Source: Alloacidobacterium sp963823845
GTDB lineage: Bacteria > Acidobacteriota > Terriglobia > Terriglobales > Acidobacteriaceae
Reading direction: 5' to 3'
Assembly: GCA_963823845.1 (NCBI GenBank)
Contig: CAWGND010000021.1
Span: 62,001-126,000, forward strand
DNA length: 64,000 nt
Part shown: positions 42,653 through 51,316 of the stretch, piece by piece
Layout: every line of letters starts with the position of its first letter
Position numbering within the stretch: the first letter of the stretch is position 1
Notes under the pieces: generated by a model
Told to the model about the DNA's origin: nothing
Databases searched by the model: none
What the model saw: only the letters and a program-made list of their open reading frames with translations
Position numbers and translations under genes: made by a program

Positions 42653-43681
42653 ATGAAGGTACGCAGTATGAAACGGGGGATGAAAGGCCCCGATGTAAAG
42701 GCTGTCCAGGAGGGACTGAATAAGTATTACGGAGATACAGTATTGGACCCGGATGGGGATTTCGGCGGAAATACTGACCGGGTTGTGCGCCAGTTTCAGA
42801 AAGAGAACGACCTGACCGATGACGGCATCGTTGGCCCGGTAACGCGGTCGGTGCTCTTTCCTCTGGTCGGAGCAACCGTAAATTTCTGGTTCACGCGGAA
42901 GACATCTCTGTTGTTGCGTGCGACCGCGCCTCAACTCAAGTTGGACCCCTTTCCGATGCAGATGCCGCGGCCCGGGCAGCCGCTGCCCCGGTTCGAACTG
43001 ACGCCTCCCACGCTTTTCGGCACCCCGCCGCAGGCGCAGCGCGTACCCAACCTGACGCTGCCGACGACTGCGCCCACGACGATGCCGCAAAATGACACGA
43101 TCCAGATAGCAGGGCTGCCGGATGCGGTGCCTGTGCCCAAGGTGGCCACGCCGCCAGCGGGCCGCATTGTGGTGGACTGGCAGCAGCTTGCGCAGACGCA
43201 GAGGCAGTTCACGGGGCTCTTCAGGAATCCGCAGGATTCGTTCGCAATCGGCTGGCAGAGCGTCTTCAAGCGCAAGCAGATTGATCCCAATGCCCATCAT
43301 CTGGAGATTGCCACCGGCTGCATGCTGCAGTCGCCGATCGGCTTCCAGGACGGCCAGAAGAACGACTTCACGGTGGCCTGCTTCGCGCAGGCCACGTGGA
43401 TCGAATCGCTGGGGCAGGCCGGCATCTTTCAATGGGCGCCGTATGTGCAGGTTCAGGGGCAGGGCAACACGACTGGGCCGCTGAACGCGACGGGCACGAT
43501 CGGAGGGTTCCCGATCAACTTCAATATCGATATGGGATCGATCGGCTTCGACGATGTAACGCTGCAGCTAGGCGCGGGGATTACGGGCGGCCTGCTCTTT
43601 GACCCCAAGGGGGTAAAGAGCACCTGGGGCCCGCAGGTCGGCGTCGGGTTGCAGGGAAAGATCTGGTTCCTGGGGAACTAG
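42653..43681 (+). CDS. Peptidoglycan-binding-domain protein of unknown function
   Basis: 342 residues from ATG 42653, chosen because GGAGGAAGAA directly precedes it. An N-terminal PG_binding_1 domain (about 5-75) has MKRGMKGPDVKAVQEGLNKY, DGDFGGNTDRVVRQFQKEN and DDGIVGPVTRSVL. Then a long Pro/Thr-rich linker, and a beta-rich C-terminal half with repeated glycine-rich strands (FPINFNIDMGSIGFDDVTLQ, LGAGITGGLLFDPKG) that ends in WFLGN, somewhat like a small outer-membrane barrel. No signal peptide is seen, which is odd for such domains. Role unknown. Confidence 0.7.
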   Translation: MKVRSMKRGMKGPDVKAVQEGLNKYYGDTVLDPDGDFGGNTDRVVRQFQKENDLTDDGIVGPVTRSVLFPLVGATVNFWFTRKTSLLLRATAPQLKLDPFPMQMPRPGQPLPRFELTPPTLFGTPPQAQRVPNLTLPTTAPTTMPQNDTIQIAGLPDAVPVPKVATPPAGRIVVDWQQLAQTQRQFTGLFRNPQDSFAIGWQSVFKRKQIDPNAHHLEIATGCMLQSPIGFQDGQKNDFTVACFAQATWIESLGQAGIFQWAPYVQVQGQGNTTGPLNATGTIGGFPINFNIDMGSIGFDDVTLQLGAGITGGLLFDPKGVKSTWGPQVGVGLQGKIWFLGN

Positions 43682-43730
43682 AGATTCCGGCGCCATCCTG
43701 AAGAGGATGCGACCGGAAACCTTACGTAGC

Positions 43731-43757
43731 AAAGGCCGGGATAAAATCCCGGCCTTT
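43731..43757. terminator. Strong hairpin terminator between convergent genes
   Basis: A perfect 12-bp stem AAAGGCCGGGAT / ATCCCGGCCTTT with an AAA loop, serving the PG-binding gene (ends 43681) and rpsT (ends 43778). Confidence 0.8.
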
Positions 43758-43777
43758 CGCGGTTCTGGGGTAGGGGC

Positions 43778-44056
43778 TTATGCAGTCTTCTTGACGGCGA
43801 CGGCCTTGACGCGAGCGGCGAGGCGGCTCTTGTAGCGCGAGGCGGTGTTGTCGTGAAGGACGCCCTTCTGCACGCTCTTGTCGAGCGCGGAGACGGTCTG
43901 CTTGAACTGTTCGTTGGCGGCGGCGACGTCGCCCTTGGCGAGGGCCTCACGCAGGAGGCGCAGGCTGCCGCGAACGCGGCTCTTGTTGGCGCGGTTCACC
44001 GCAGTCTTTCTGCCGGTCTGACGAGCGCGCTTCAACGACGAAACATGGTTTGCCAT
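43778..44056 (-). CDS. rpsT: 30S ribosomal protein S20
   Basis: 92 residues, strongly basic and helical: MANHVSSLKRARQTGRKTAV begins as S20 proteins do, with NRANKSRVRGSLRLLREAL and VLHDNTASRYKSRLAARVKA. It binds 16S rRNA early in 30S assembly. A good sigma-70-type promoter lies upstream (44132-44160). Monocistronic by position. Confidence 0.97.
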   Translation of the reverse strand: MANHVSSLKRARQTGRKTAVNRANKSRVRGSLRLLREALAKGDVAAANEQFKQTVSALDKSVQKGVLHDNTASRYKSRLAARVKAVAVKKTA

Positions 44057-44131
44057 GGTAAATCCTTAACTTTCCTCAGGAATGGGGTGCAGGCAGAAGA
44101 GACGCACTTGCCACATCCCCCGCAAAATATA

Positions 44132-44160
44132 AGTGTATGGGATTTTGGAGGTTGGGTCAA
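44132..44160 (-). promoter_or_regulatory. Promoter of rpsT
   Basis: On the minus strand TTGACC (44155-44160), a 17-base spacer and TACACT (44132-44137), about 75 bp before the rpsT start; four to five matches in each box. Confidence 0.6.
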
Positions 44161-44213
44161 GGATTGGGTGGCTTTGCTCAGTGGCTATGTTGCGGTGCTT
44201 CGGTCGCGGTTGT

Positions 44214-44333
44214 GGTTTCCCACCCTCTCGCAAACCGTGCGAAAGGATGGGGCACTCGGGTTCTTGCCGCTCGATGCCAAAAGCAGATCCTTCGACTGCC
44301 CTTCATTGTGTTCAGGGGTCGCTCAGGATGACA
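44214..44333. repeat. Palindromic intergenic repeat (REP-like family 2, full copy)
   Basis: CCCACCCTCTCGCA and TGCGAAAGGATGGGG form an imperfect palindrome. It is followed by CACTCGGGTTCTTG, then GCAGATCCTTCGACTGCC and GCTCAGGATGACAG. The same two-part order recurs at 46316-46475. Confidence 0.65.
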
Positions 44334-44367
44334 GCGTGGCTTGCGCTCGATTGGAAGATCCGGCGAT

Positions 44368-46182
44368 TCAGTTCCCTTTAGGAGGTGCGGGCGCGGTCTT
44401 CTGAAGCGCTATCCAGTCTTGGATGCGCTCCTTTAGCACGTCCATTGGGAGGGCGCCGCCGCCCAGAATTTGATCGTGGAATGCGCGGATATCGAATTTG
44501 TCGCCGAGTTGATCCCTGGCGTCCTGGCGCAATTGCAGGATCTCGAGCTGGCCAATCTTGTAGCCCAGGGCTTGCCCCGGCCAGACGATGTAACGATCTG
44601 TCTCCTCCTGCACGCTGACTTCATCTTCAGGCGAATGGTCGTGGAAAAAGTCGACGACCTGCTGGCGTGTCCAATGCTTGGAATGGAGACCGGTGTCGAC
44701 AACGAGGCGAATGGCACGCAGCATGTCATCCTGAAGGTGGCCGTAGTAGCTGTATGGATCCTGGAAAAATCCCACTTCCTTGCCCAGCCGCTCCGCATAG
44801 AGCGCCCAGCCTTCGCCGTAGGCAGTGTAGTTTTCGTTCTGTCGGTAGGGAGGTAGTTCCGGCAACTCCTGCGCAATGGCGATTTGCATGTGATGGCCGG
44901 GCACGCCCTCGTGATAGGCAGTTGTTTCGATGTCAAGCAGTGAGCGCTTTGCAAAATCTCCGGTATTTACCATGACGTGGCCGGGGCGGGAACCATCCAT
45001 AGCCGGACCATTATACTGCGCGCCGGAAGCCTCCTTTTCCCGGAATTCTTCTACCGGCAATACTTCCAGCTTCGCTTTGGGCAAACGCCCGAAGAGTTCA
45101 GGCAATCGGGGATTCATCTGATCGATGTACTTCCGGTACAGATCCAGGATTTGCTCGCGAGAGTGCGCGTGAAGCTTGGGATCTACGGCGATGGCGGCGT
45201 TGAAGGCTTTCAGATCCTTGTAGCCAAGCTGATTGGCAATCGCCAGCATGCGGCCTTCGATTTCCTTTACCTGCGCAAGGCCCAGCTGGTGAATCTGTTC
45301 AGGAGTGAGATCGGTGGTGGTGCTTTGTTTCACCAGAAACGCATAGTAGTTATCGCCATCGGGGAGGGCCCAGACGCCGACTTCAGTTCGTCCGTGCGGA
45401 GCGTAGTCATCACGCACAAATTTTGTGAAGCGAGCATAGGCGGGGAGAACAGCATCTCGAATGGCTGTGATTCCCTGTTCTCGCAGACGCGTTTGATCGG
45501 CCGGCGAAATGGATGCGGGGAATTTCTTGAAGGGTTGAGCGAAGGGTGAATCGGCGGGCGCCTGGGTGGCGATCCCGTTTGATTGCTCCGCAACTTTATC
45601 GAGGAGAAAGCGGGGCGGCATTAGCTTGTCGGCCATCCCTTTCTGCATCTGGATGATGGTCTGATCGATCAGGCGAGGCATTTTTTTCAAGCGCGAAATG
45701 TAATCCTCGTAATCCTTGACGGTCGTGAAGGAAAGGATCAAGACCATTTGTGGAAGATTCAGTTGAACCCCGCTCATCTGATTGACCGGCATTTCCGAGT
45801 CTTTAAATCGCGACTCTTCCAAGCTCTCTTTTAGATCGCGAACCATCAGCCGCTTGTTCAGGATCTCCTGCACGGGGAAGCCGGTGGTGTCGATGGCCTC
45901 GAAGCGCACGAGGAATTTCTTTGTTTCAACCAGGTTCTTATCGATGGCTTCCTGTGAAAAATCACTCAGCTGATCGTTCCATCGCTTGTCGCCGAGGTAA
46001 GAGGCAAACTCGGGGCTGGTGCGGAGGGTGTACTCCCACTGCTCGGCAAGAAGATCGTTGAGTGCTTTGCGCCGGGCTTCGAGTGAAAGAGGCATCTGTG
46101 CGGCGCTCAGAACGCAGCAGACCGAGCTGAAGACGAGGAGGGCAAAGACAGCAAGGCAAGTGCGTTTAGCAAGTGAGGGCAT
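44368..46182 (-). CDS. DUF885 family secreted protein (metallopeptidase-like)
   Basis: 604 residues with a signal peptide (ending about CCVLSAAQ). DUF885 proteins share an M3/M32-like helical fold. The motif ETTAYHEGVPGHHMQIAIAQ is the conserved His-Glu-Gly-x-x-Gly-His-His zinc-site-like signature, followed by YGEGWALYAERLGKEVGFFQ with a further Glu. Peptidase activity is plausible but not proven for most members. The gene has GGAG before ATG 46182 and stands alone between repeat-rich spacers. Confidence 0.88.
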   Translation of the reverse strand: MPSLAKRTCLAVFALLVFSSVCCVLSAAQMPLSLEARRKALNDLLAEQWEYTLRTSPEFASYLGDKRWNDQLSDFSQEAIDKNLVETKKFLVRFEAIDTTGFPVQEILNKRLMVRDLKESLEESRFKDSEMPVNQMSGVQLNLPQMVLILSFTTVKDYEDYISRLKKMPRLIDQTIIQMQKGMADKLMPPRFLLDKVAEQSNGIATQAPADSPFAQPFKKFPASISPADQTRLREQGITAIRDAVLPAYARFTKFVRDDYAPHGRTEVGVWALPDGDNYYAFLVKQSTTTDLTPEQIHQLGLAQVKEIEGRMLAIANQLGYKDLKAFNAAIAVDPKLHAHSREQILDLYRKYIDQMNPRLPELFGRLPKAKLEVLPVEEFREKEASGAQYNGPAMDGSRPGHVMVNTGDFAKRSLLDIETTAYHEGVPGHHMQIAIAQELPELPPYRQNENYTAYGEGWALYAERLGKEVGFFQDPYSYYGHLQDDMLRAIRLVVDTGLHSKHWTRQQVVDFFHDHSPEDEVSVQEETDRYIVWPGQALGYKIGQLEILQLRQDARDQLGDKFDIRAFHDQILGGGALPMDVLKERIQDWIALQKTAPAPPKGN

Positions 46183-46315
46183 GATGGCTCCGGCCGGATT
46201 ACGCGGTTGGATCGTTCGGGACGGAATACTGCTGGAACCGAAGCTTCCGTTTAATTTTTTGGAAGCGGCACCATATTACACCCGCCTCGCTCGTTCAGGA
46301 CGATGTCGGTCGGAG

Positions 46316-46475
46316 TAAAAAGCAGATCCTTTGCTTCGCTCAGGATGACAGAACATCGGGCATACGGTTGTGGTATCCCATCCTTTCGCAAAAATGTGCG
46401 AAAGGGTGGGGCACCCGGATGTTGTGCTGATCGAAGCAAACCGAAGGTCGTTCGACTTCGCGCATGATGACATCG
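46316..46475. repeat. REP-like family 2 copy
   Basis: GCAGATCCTTTGCTTCGCTC (46322-46341) continues into AGGATGACA. Next come GTGGTATCCCATCCTTTCGC, TGTGCGAAAGGGTGGGGCAC and CCGGATG, and then another degenerate TTCGACTTCGCGCATGATGA. Arms of the palindrome differ from the 44214 copy but still pair. Confidence 0.65.
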
Positions 46476-46510
46476 GTTAGGGGCATTGCTCTGCTCGGGC
46501 TGACGATTGC

Positions 46511-46589
46511 GTGAAAAGAAGGCCCGGGGCTAATGCCCCTTTTCATGATGCCGCCTTATTCACTGGCCTGAAGGCCAGTGCTTCTACCC
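46511..46589. repeat. Palindromic intergenic repeat (REP-like family 1, copy B)
   Basis: CCGGGGCTAATGCCCC half, then a perfect palindrome CACTGGCCTGAAGGCCAGTG (46561-46580) and CTTCTACCC, as in copy A at 2031-2093. Confidence 0.65.
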
Positions 46590-46676
46590 CGCCTTGCTGG
46601 GTAAGGCTTGATGTTGTTTCTTGAGTGTGGTTCGTTGCGACTTTGATTTCGTGATTGGGCTGCAATGGCTGGGTTG

Positions 46677-46918
46677 GGTTCTTGCTTTCCCACCTTAGCG
46701 CCCAAAAGCGGGGCGCGAAGATGGGGCACCCGGGGTTCTTGCTGGGTTCAGGTAAGCGGGTCCTGGCTGTGCCAGGACTTCGCACGTTTCATTCGTGCGG
46801 GTCTTTCGGCTGCGCTCAGGACAGGCTCTTCGATGTTCGGCCACGTTGTGGTTTCCCACTTCGGCTTCGCTCAGGGCAGGCTCTTTCGCAAACTGCGCGA
46901 AAGGATGGGTACCCTGGC
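46677..46918. repeat. REP-like family 2 relatives, two units
   Basis: First unit: CCCACCTTAGCGCCC, then GGGGCGCGAAGATGGGGCAC and CCGGGGTTCTTG. Second: a GCGGGTCCTGGCTGTGCC block with GTGCGGGTC and GCTGCGCTCAGGACAGGCTC, then GTGGTTTCCCACTTCGGCTT and a CGCGAAAGGATGGGT arm. The tGGCTGTGC...GTGCGGGTC block recurs at 56553-56602. Confidence 0.6.
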
Positions 46919-47034
46919 AGCGTAAACCAGCTTCAGAGTTGCAAACACGTGCCTGAAACGTGTAAATTCCCCTCCACCCACAGTTATTTCATGAACACAG
47001 AAGGCAAGCCGCGCACGAAACGGGGACGGTACCG

Positions 47035-49581
47035 ATGCGGCGGTTGATGCTGTTGGTGCTTTTGGTATCGCTAGTGCCTCCTGCTGGGGCGGCAAAGCGC
47101 GTCACCGTAGCGCAATTGGAGCAGGCGCTGACTGCGGCCCAAAACGCGCACAGGCCGGACGCGGAAATAGCGCGCCAAATTGGCGGCTTAGAGCTTTCCG
47201 AACGGCTCACCGAGGCTACTCTCAACCGGCTTGCCGCATATCTCGATGCGGGCTCCCAAGCGGTGCTGGCTTTGCAATTGCTCGCCGATCAGGCGGCTTT
47301 TCTGGACCCGCCGGCGAGCGAGTTACCGTCCACGGAAGCTCCCGACGACGCAGCTCAGCAGCGGATGATCGAAGCGGCGCGAAGCTATGTCGCGAAAACA
47401 GTACCGCAGCTGCCAAACCTGTTTGCCACCCGGACTACAAACAGCTACGACGACAGGCCCCAGGAGATCAAGAAAGGCGGCTGGCCGGTTCGCGCTGGAC
47501 TGCACCTGGTGAACACCTCGAGCCGGGAAATCTCCATCTTCGAAGAACGGACCAATCAGTCCACGACCGCGCGTTCCGCTCGCTGGCAGGAACAGTCTGG
47601 ACTGGTATCTGAAGGGGAGTTCGGGTCTACGCTGAGTATGATCCTGACCGACACCGTCAACGGCAAGGTGACCTGGGGCCACTGGGAACAGACCTCAGCG
47701 GGGCAAATCGCAGTCTTCCATTATTCCGTTCCAAGCTCCGCCTCGCACTTCGAGGTCATCAGCTCGATGCAGCGGCAGACCTCGCTTGAGGGCGCAGCAA
47801 CGCCCATGGGCGGCTCCCAACGGGTCTCGGGCATCGAGGCAAAACCGACCGGCGGCTCCAACACGTCGACCTTTGTGACGAGGGCCGGCTATCACGGTTC
47901 GCTTTGGGTGGAGCCGGTCACCGGGAGCATTCTACGCACCACCATGGACGCCGACGCGAAAGGCAGCGCCCGGTTCAAGAGGGCCGCGATCCTGATACAG
48001 TATGGCCCCGTTCAGATCGGCGAGAGCCAGTTCATTTGCCCGGTGCGTAGCCTGGCTCTCTCCATGGCGGTCAACGGCGCCAATCTCGATCCGCTCACCC
48101 GCATGCCGGGGGATGCGCCGACCGAATGGTTGAACGAGAGCCAGTTCACCGGCTATCACCGCTTCGCCGCCACGACGAGGATTGTCAAGGATGCGACGAC
48201 GCAACCACAAGACGGTGCGCAGCCGGGCCGTTCTCAGGAAGTTTCTCCCCCAGCCGACAGCTCCGTCGCTGCGAAGCAGAAAGAGGAAATTCCGGATGAA
48301 AACAAGCCGGCGGCTGTGCCCGATCTCCCCGCTGTGTCGCCTGGCGTTCCCCCTGTGCACGAGCCCATACAACCAGCGCAGGATTCTCAGGACGCGCTCG
48401 CCAAGATCGTAGTGAACGTGAGCCGAGCGTTTGTGCCGGTTGTGGTCCGCGATAAACAGGGCCGCGTAGTGGGCGACCTGAAAAAAGAAGACTTTCAGGT
48501 TCTTGACGACGGCAAGCCGCGACCTATCTCCGGATTCACGGTTGAGAAGCGCGAGGCGACGGAGAGCGCTCCGGGGAGCGGTGCAAGCGCCGCACAGGCG
48601 GGTACTCCGAATGCCGCACCCCAGCAGGAGACGCTGCCAAAGCGCATCACCGTTTACCTTTTCGATGACCTGCATCTCAGCGCCGAAGACCTCGCATATC
48701 TCAAAAAAATCGGTGCGAAAGCGCTGGACGGGGCACTGGTCGACTCCGATATGGCCGCCGTGGTTTCTACCTCCGGAAAAGTCAACAGCGGTCTGACGCG
48801 TGATCGCGCAAAATTGCAGGACGCGATCATGAGCCTGGAACCGCGAAGCCTATACACGTCGAGTGCAGCGGAATGTCCAAAAATCGAGTACTACGAGGCC
48901 GACCTGATTGAGAACAAGCACGATGACGCAGCCTTCGCAAAGGTGTTAGCGCAGGTATTCGCTTGTGACCCGGCCCTGAACAGGCAGCGCGATCTCGAAG
49001 TGGCTCAGAGAATGGTGGAATCCGCCGCCAGACGAGTTCTGATGGTTGGCGAGCAGGACGCACAGGTAACCCTTGCCGCGATCAAAGAGTTTGTGCGCAG
49101 AACGGCCAAGCTGCCGGGACAACGCACCCTGATCCTTGTGTCGCCTGGCTTCGTGTCCATTGCGCCGGAGGACTTAAGCTGGGAATCGCAGATTATGGAT
49201 CTGGCGGTGCAGTCCAATTTGACCATCAACGCCCTGGATGCGCGCGGGCTGTATACGGGCGTAACCGACATCAGTGAGAGAGGCGCGGGACAGATCATCG
49301 ATCCAACCCACCTCGCCGCTATGACGCGTGCCGAGGGCGTGATGTCAGAACTCGCCGACGGGACCGGTGGAGCTTTCTTTCACAACAGCAACGACCTGGG
49401 GGAGGGATTCAAGAGCCTGACGGAGGTACCAGAGGTTGTCTACATGCTCGAACTTCCACTCGACGGCGTAAAGCCAGACGGTTCCTACCATCGCTTGAAA
49501 GTGAAAGTGGATCGGGAAGGCATGCAGATACAGGCACGCCAGGGTTACTCTGCAGCCAAGCAAGATAAGAACAAGAAATGA
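47035..49581 (+). CDS. Secreted VWFA-related domain protein (acidobacterial type)
   Basis: 848 residues. A signal peptide (MRRLMLLVLLVSLVPPAGAA) is followed by a long N-terminal part without a known domain, a proline-rich linker (about 400-440) and, from about 455, the acidobacterial VWFA-related module: VVRDKQGRVVGDLKKEDFQV, then LDDGKPRPISGFTVEKRE, the VYLFDDLHLSAEDLAYLKK strand in the MIDAS-like region, and TLILVSPGFVSIAPEDLSWE. The strict D-x-S-x-S MIDAS is replaced by F-D-D-x-H, as is usual in this group. Likely an extracytoplasmic adhesion or scaffold protein; no partner gene is adjacent. Confidence 0.82.
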   Translation: MRRLMLLVLLVSLVPPAGAAKRVTVAQLEQALTAAQNAHRPDAEIARQIGGLELSERLTEATLNRLAAYLDAGSQAVLALQLLADQAAFLDPPASELPSTEAPDDAAQQRMIEAARSYVAKTVPQLPNLFATRTTNSYDDRPQEIKKGGWPVRAGLHLVNTSSREISIFEERTNQSTTARSARWQEQSGLVSEGEFGSTLSMILTDTVNGKVTWGHWEQTSAGQIAVFHYSVPSSASHFEVISSMQRQTSLEGAATPMGGSQRVSGIEAKPTGGSNTSTFVTRAGYHGSLWVEPVTGSILRTTMDADAKGSARFKRAAILIQYGPVQIGESQFICPVRSLALSMAVNGANLDPLTRMPGDAPTEWLNESQFTGYHRFAATTRIVKDATTQPQDGAQPGRSQEVSPPADSSVAAKQKEEIPDENKPAAVPDLPAVSPGVPPVHEPIQPAQDSQDALAKIVVNVSRAFVPVVVRDKQGRVVGDLKKEDFQVLDDGKPRPISGFTVEKREATESAPGSGASAAQAGTPNAAPQQETLPKRITVYLFDDLHLSAEDLAYLKKIGAKALDGALVDSDMAAVVSTSGKVNSGLTRDRAKLQDAIMSLEPRSLYTSSAAECPKIEYYEADLIENKHDDAAFAKVLAQVFACDPALNRQRDLEVAQRMVESAARRVLMVGEQDAQVTLAAIKEFVRRTAKLPGQRTLILVSPGFVSIAPEDLSWESQIMDLAVQSNLTINALDARGLYTGVTDISERGAGQIIDPTHLAAMTRAEGVMSELADGTGGAFFHNSNDLGEGFKSLTEVPEVVYMLELPLDGVKPDGSYHRLKVKVDREGMQIQARQGYSAAKQDKNKK

Positions 49582-49596
49582 AAGGTCCGCCGAGCG

Positions 49597-50427
49597 CTAT
49601 TTGAGCTCCCGGACCCAGATGTTGCGAAAGCTGAGCGGCTCGCTTTTGTCGCCGTGCGCCTGCAGCTTGATCGGCGCGGCGTCGTACTTTTTGTAGAAGG
49701 GCTTGCCGACATACAGCGTCTGACCCTTCAGCTCGAAGTGATTCTGCACGAGAACGCCGTTGAAGAAGACGGTGACGTAGGCGGGGGTTTTCAGCGTGCC
49801 GTCGTCGTTGAAGGTGGGCGCGGTCCAGACCACGTCGTAGGTCTGCCACTCGCCGGGCTTGCGGTTCGGGTTCACCAGCGGAGCGCTCTGCTTGTAGATG
49901 CTGGCGGCCTGGCCGTTGACGTAGGTCTTGTTGTTGTAGGAATCGAGAACCTGCAATTCGTATCCGGCGTCGCCGGTGCCAGTGGAGGCGAGAAAGACGC
50001 CGCTGTTGCCTCGCGCCTGGCCGGAGCCGGTGATGTTCTCGGGGATTCTCCACTCGATGTGGAGCTGGTAGTCCTTGAAGCTCCGCTTGGTTTCGATGTT
50101 GCCTACGCCCTCCGCCTTGCTCACGGTCACGATGCCGTCGTGAACGATCCACTTGGCCGGCGAATGATCCTGGGCCGAAACCCACTCGTCGAGGTTCTTG
50201 CCGTCGAAGAGGACGATGGCGTCGGAGGGAGGTGCGGTGCAGGTCGTGCCCGGTGTCACGACCGGGGGCACCGGTTCCCAGACTTCCGTTTCTTCAGGCT
50301 TTGGCGCGGGGTTTGTGGCTGCTTGTCCTTGCGCGCTTTGGGGGACGACAAGTTGTTGCGCACAGAGGAGAGTGGCCAGGGCAATCAAGGTCGCGAACGC
50401 AAGAGGTTTCGAAAATTGAATGCTCAT
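49597..50427 (-). CDS. DUF1080 (3-keto-disaccharide hydrolase-type) secreted protein
   Basis: 276 residues with a signal peptide (LAFATLIALATLLCAQQ). The jelly-roll domain typical of DUF1080/LamG-like proteins follows: IVLFDGKNLDEWVSAQDHSP, KWIVHDGIVTVSKAEGVGNI, YQLHIEWRIPENITGSGQAR with GNSGVFL, YELQVLDSYNNKTYVNGQAA and the end EPLSFRNIWVREL. Family members act on 3-keto-glycosides or bind glycans in the periplasm. It stands alone and converges with the VWFA gene. Confidence 0.85.
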   Translation of the reverse strand: MSIQFSKPLAFATLIALATLLCAQQLVVPQSAQGQAATNPAPKPEETEVWEPVPPVVTPGTTCTAPPSDAIVLFDGKNLDEWVSAQDHSPAKWIVHDGIVTVSKAEGVGNIETKRSFKDYQLHIEWRIPENITGSGQARGNSGVFLASTGTGDAGYELQVLDSYNNKTYVNGQAASIYKQSAPLVNPNRKPGEWQTYDVVWTAPTFNDDGTLKTPAYVTVFFNGVLVQNHFELKGQTLYVGKPFYKKYDAAPIKLQAHGDKSEPLSFRNIWVRELK

Positions 50428-50500
50428 GATTTTAACGACGATACACCATTTGAAAGCAGTATTCTTGACGCGATCACGCCAGGTTCTGTTTTAAATAGAT

Positions 50501-50899
50501 ATGCCGACAAAAAGCACGATTCACGATATAGGGGTTGCCAGCCAGATCGGGCAGTACAGCGATGCCGTGGAAGCTGCCCATCCCGGACGGATGTTGTTTC
50601 TATCGGGAACTCCTGGCCTCACTCCCGACGGACGGTTGCCAGATACATTCGAGGGACAAGCGGAAGAGGCATGGAGGAATGTCTTCGCTCTGCTGGAGGG
50701 CGCCGGCATGGGGCCGGAGCACCTGGTCAAGGTCAGCCAATATCTGGTACGGGCAGAGGATGTGCCGAAGTATCCTCCCATTCGCGCAAAGTGGCTCGGG
50801 GAGCAACGTCCTGCGTCCATGCTGGCTATTGTTCCGGGGTTGGTGTGGCCGAATATTCTGATCGAGCTTGAGGCTTACGCTGTGGCTCCTGCCGAGTAA
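50501..50899 (+). CDS. RidA/YjgF/UK114 family protein
   Basis: 132 residues. The family pattern is clear: IGQYSDAVEAAHPGRMLFLS, GTPGLTPDGRLPDTFEGQAE, ALLEGAGMGPEHLVKVSQYL, RPASMLAIVPGLVWPNILIE. RidA proteins hydrolyse reactive enamine/imine intermediates. The usual catalytic arginine position near the end is occupied by the context KWLGEQRPASMLAI. Cytoplasmic, followed by a strong terminator. Confidence 0.9.
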   Translation: MPTKSTIHDIGVASQIGQYSDAVEAAHPGRMLFLSGTPGLTPDGRLPDTFEGQAEEAWRNVFALLEGAGMGPEHLVKVSQYLVRAEDVPKYPPIRAKWLGEQRPASMLAIVPGLVWPNILIELEAYAVAPAE

Positions 50900-51316
50900 G
50901 GCGAAAAAGCGAAGGGGCGATTTCCCTTGCGGGATCTCGCCCCTTCTTTCCGATTTTTAGAAGGTCTGGTTCGGCTTCCAGACCACAACTACTTTGTCCC
51001 TTCAGAATTGCTCAGGTCCAGCGAACCTTGCGGCCCGCACTTCCCGCGCTCTCCCGTTGTTACGTTTCGTTGCAAGAGCTTTCTCGTTCCATCCAAAACT
51101 TCCAGTTGCCCGGTCGCCTCGCGAGATCCGTTGCCGGTTCTCCTGATGGTTCTTGTCTACTCTCTTCTTCTGGAAGATCTCTCTTCCGTTGAATTGAAGA
51201 TACTCCAGATCTCGCTGAATGCAAGGGGGTCTAGCGAATTTTTTGGTGTGGAAATAAGGGACATTTTGTGGAAAATTTGTAACTGTGTCAGTTGCACATT
51301 ATTTTGTGCAATTGGT
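50900..51316. other. 417-bp spacer between convergent genes
   Basis: Besides the terminator it holds a 7-bp-arm inverted repeat TTGCACA / TGTGCAA (51292-51311), which on the minus strand could end the CBM9 gene. A plus-strand frame from 50927 to 51457 exists but has no coding character. Confidence 0.5.
50911..50946 (+). terminator. Intrinsic terminator after the RidA gene
   Basis: GAAGGGGCGA pairs perfectly with TCGCCCCTTC; an inner TCCC/GGGA pairing extends the stem. TTTCCG follows. Confidence 0.75.

Larger units (their letters stand above)
44057..44367. other. 311-bp spacer with rpsT promoter and repeat
   Basis: Contains the rpsT leader and promoter and one full copy of the palindromic repeat family 2 (44214-44333). 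No gene is seen. Confidence 0.5.
46183..47034. other. Repeat-rich spacer of 852 bp
   Basis: At least four palindromic or dispersed repeat units stand side by side: family 2 at 46316-46475, family 1 at 46511-46589 and two further family 2 relatives at 46677-46918. No reading frame here has coding character. The VWFA gene promoter must lie near its right end. Confidence 0.6.

Noticed and set aside
42446..43432. 328-codon minus-strand frame opposite the PG-binding protein
   Set aside because: Arg-rich shadow of a gene with a clear PG_binding_1 domain.
43685..43717. Second terminator just after the PG-binding gene
   Set aside because: TTCCGG and CCGGAA can pair but there is no T-tract and the loop is large; the 43731-43757 hairpin is far stronger.
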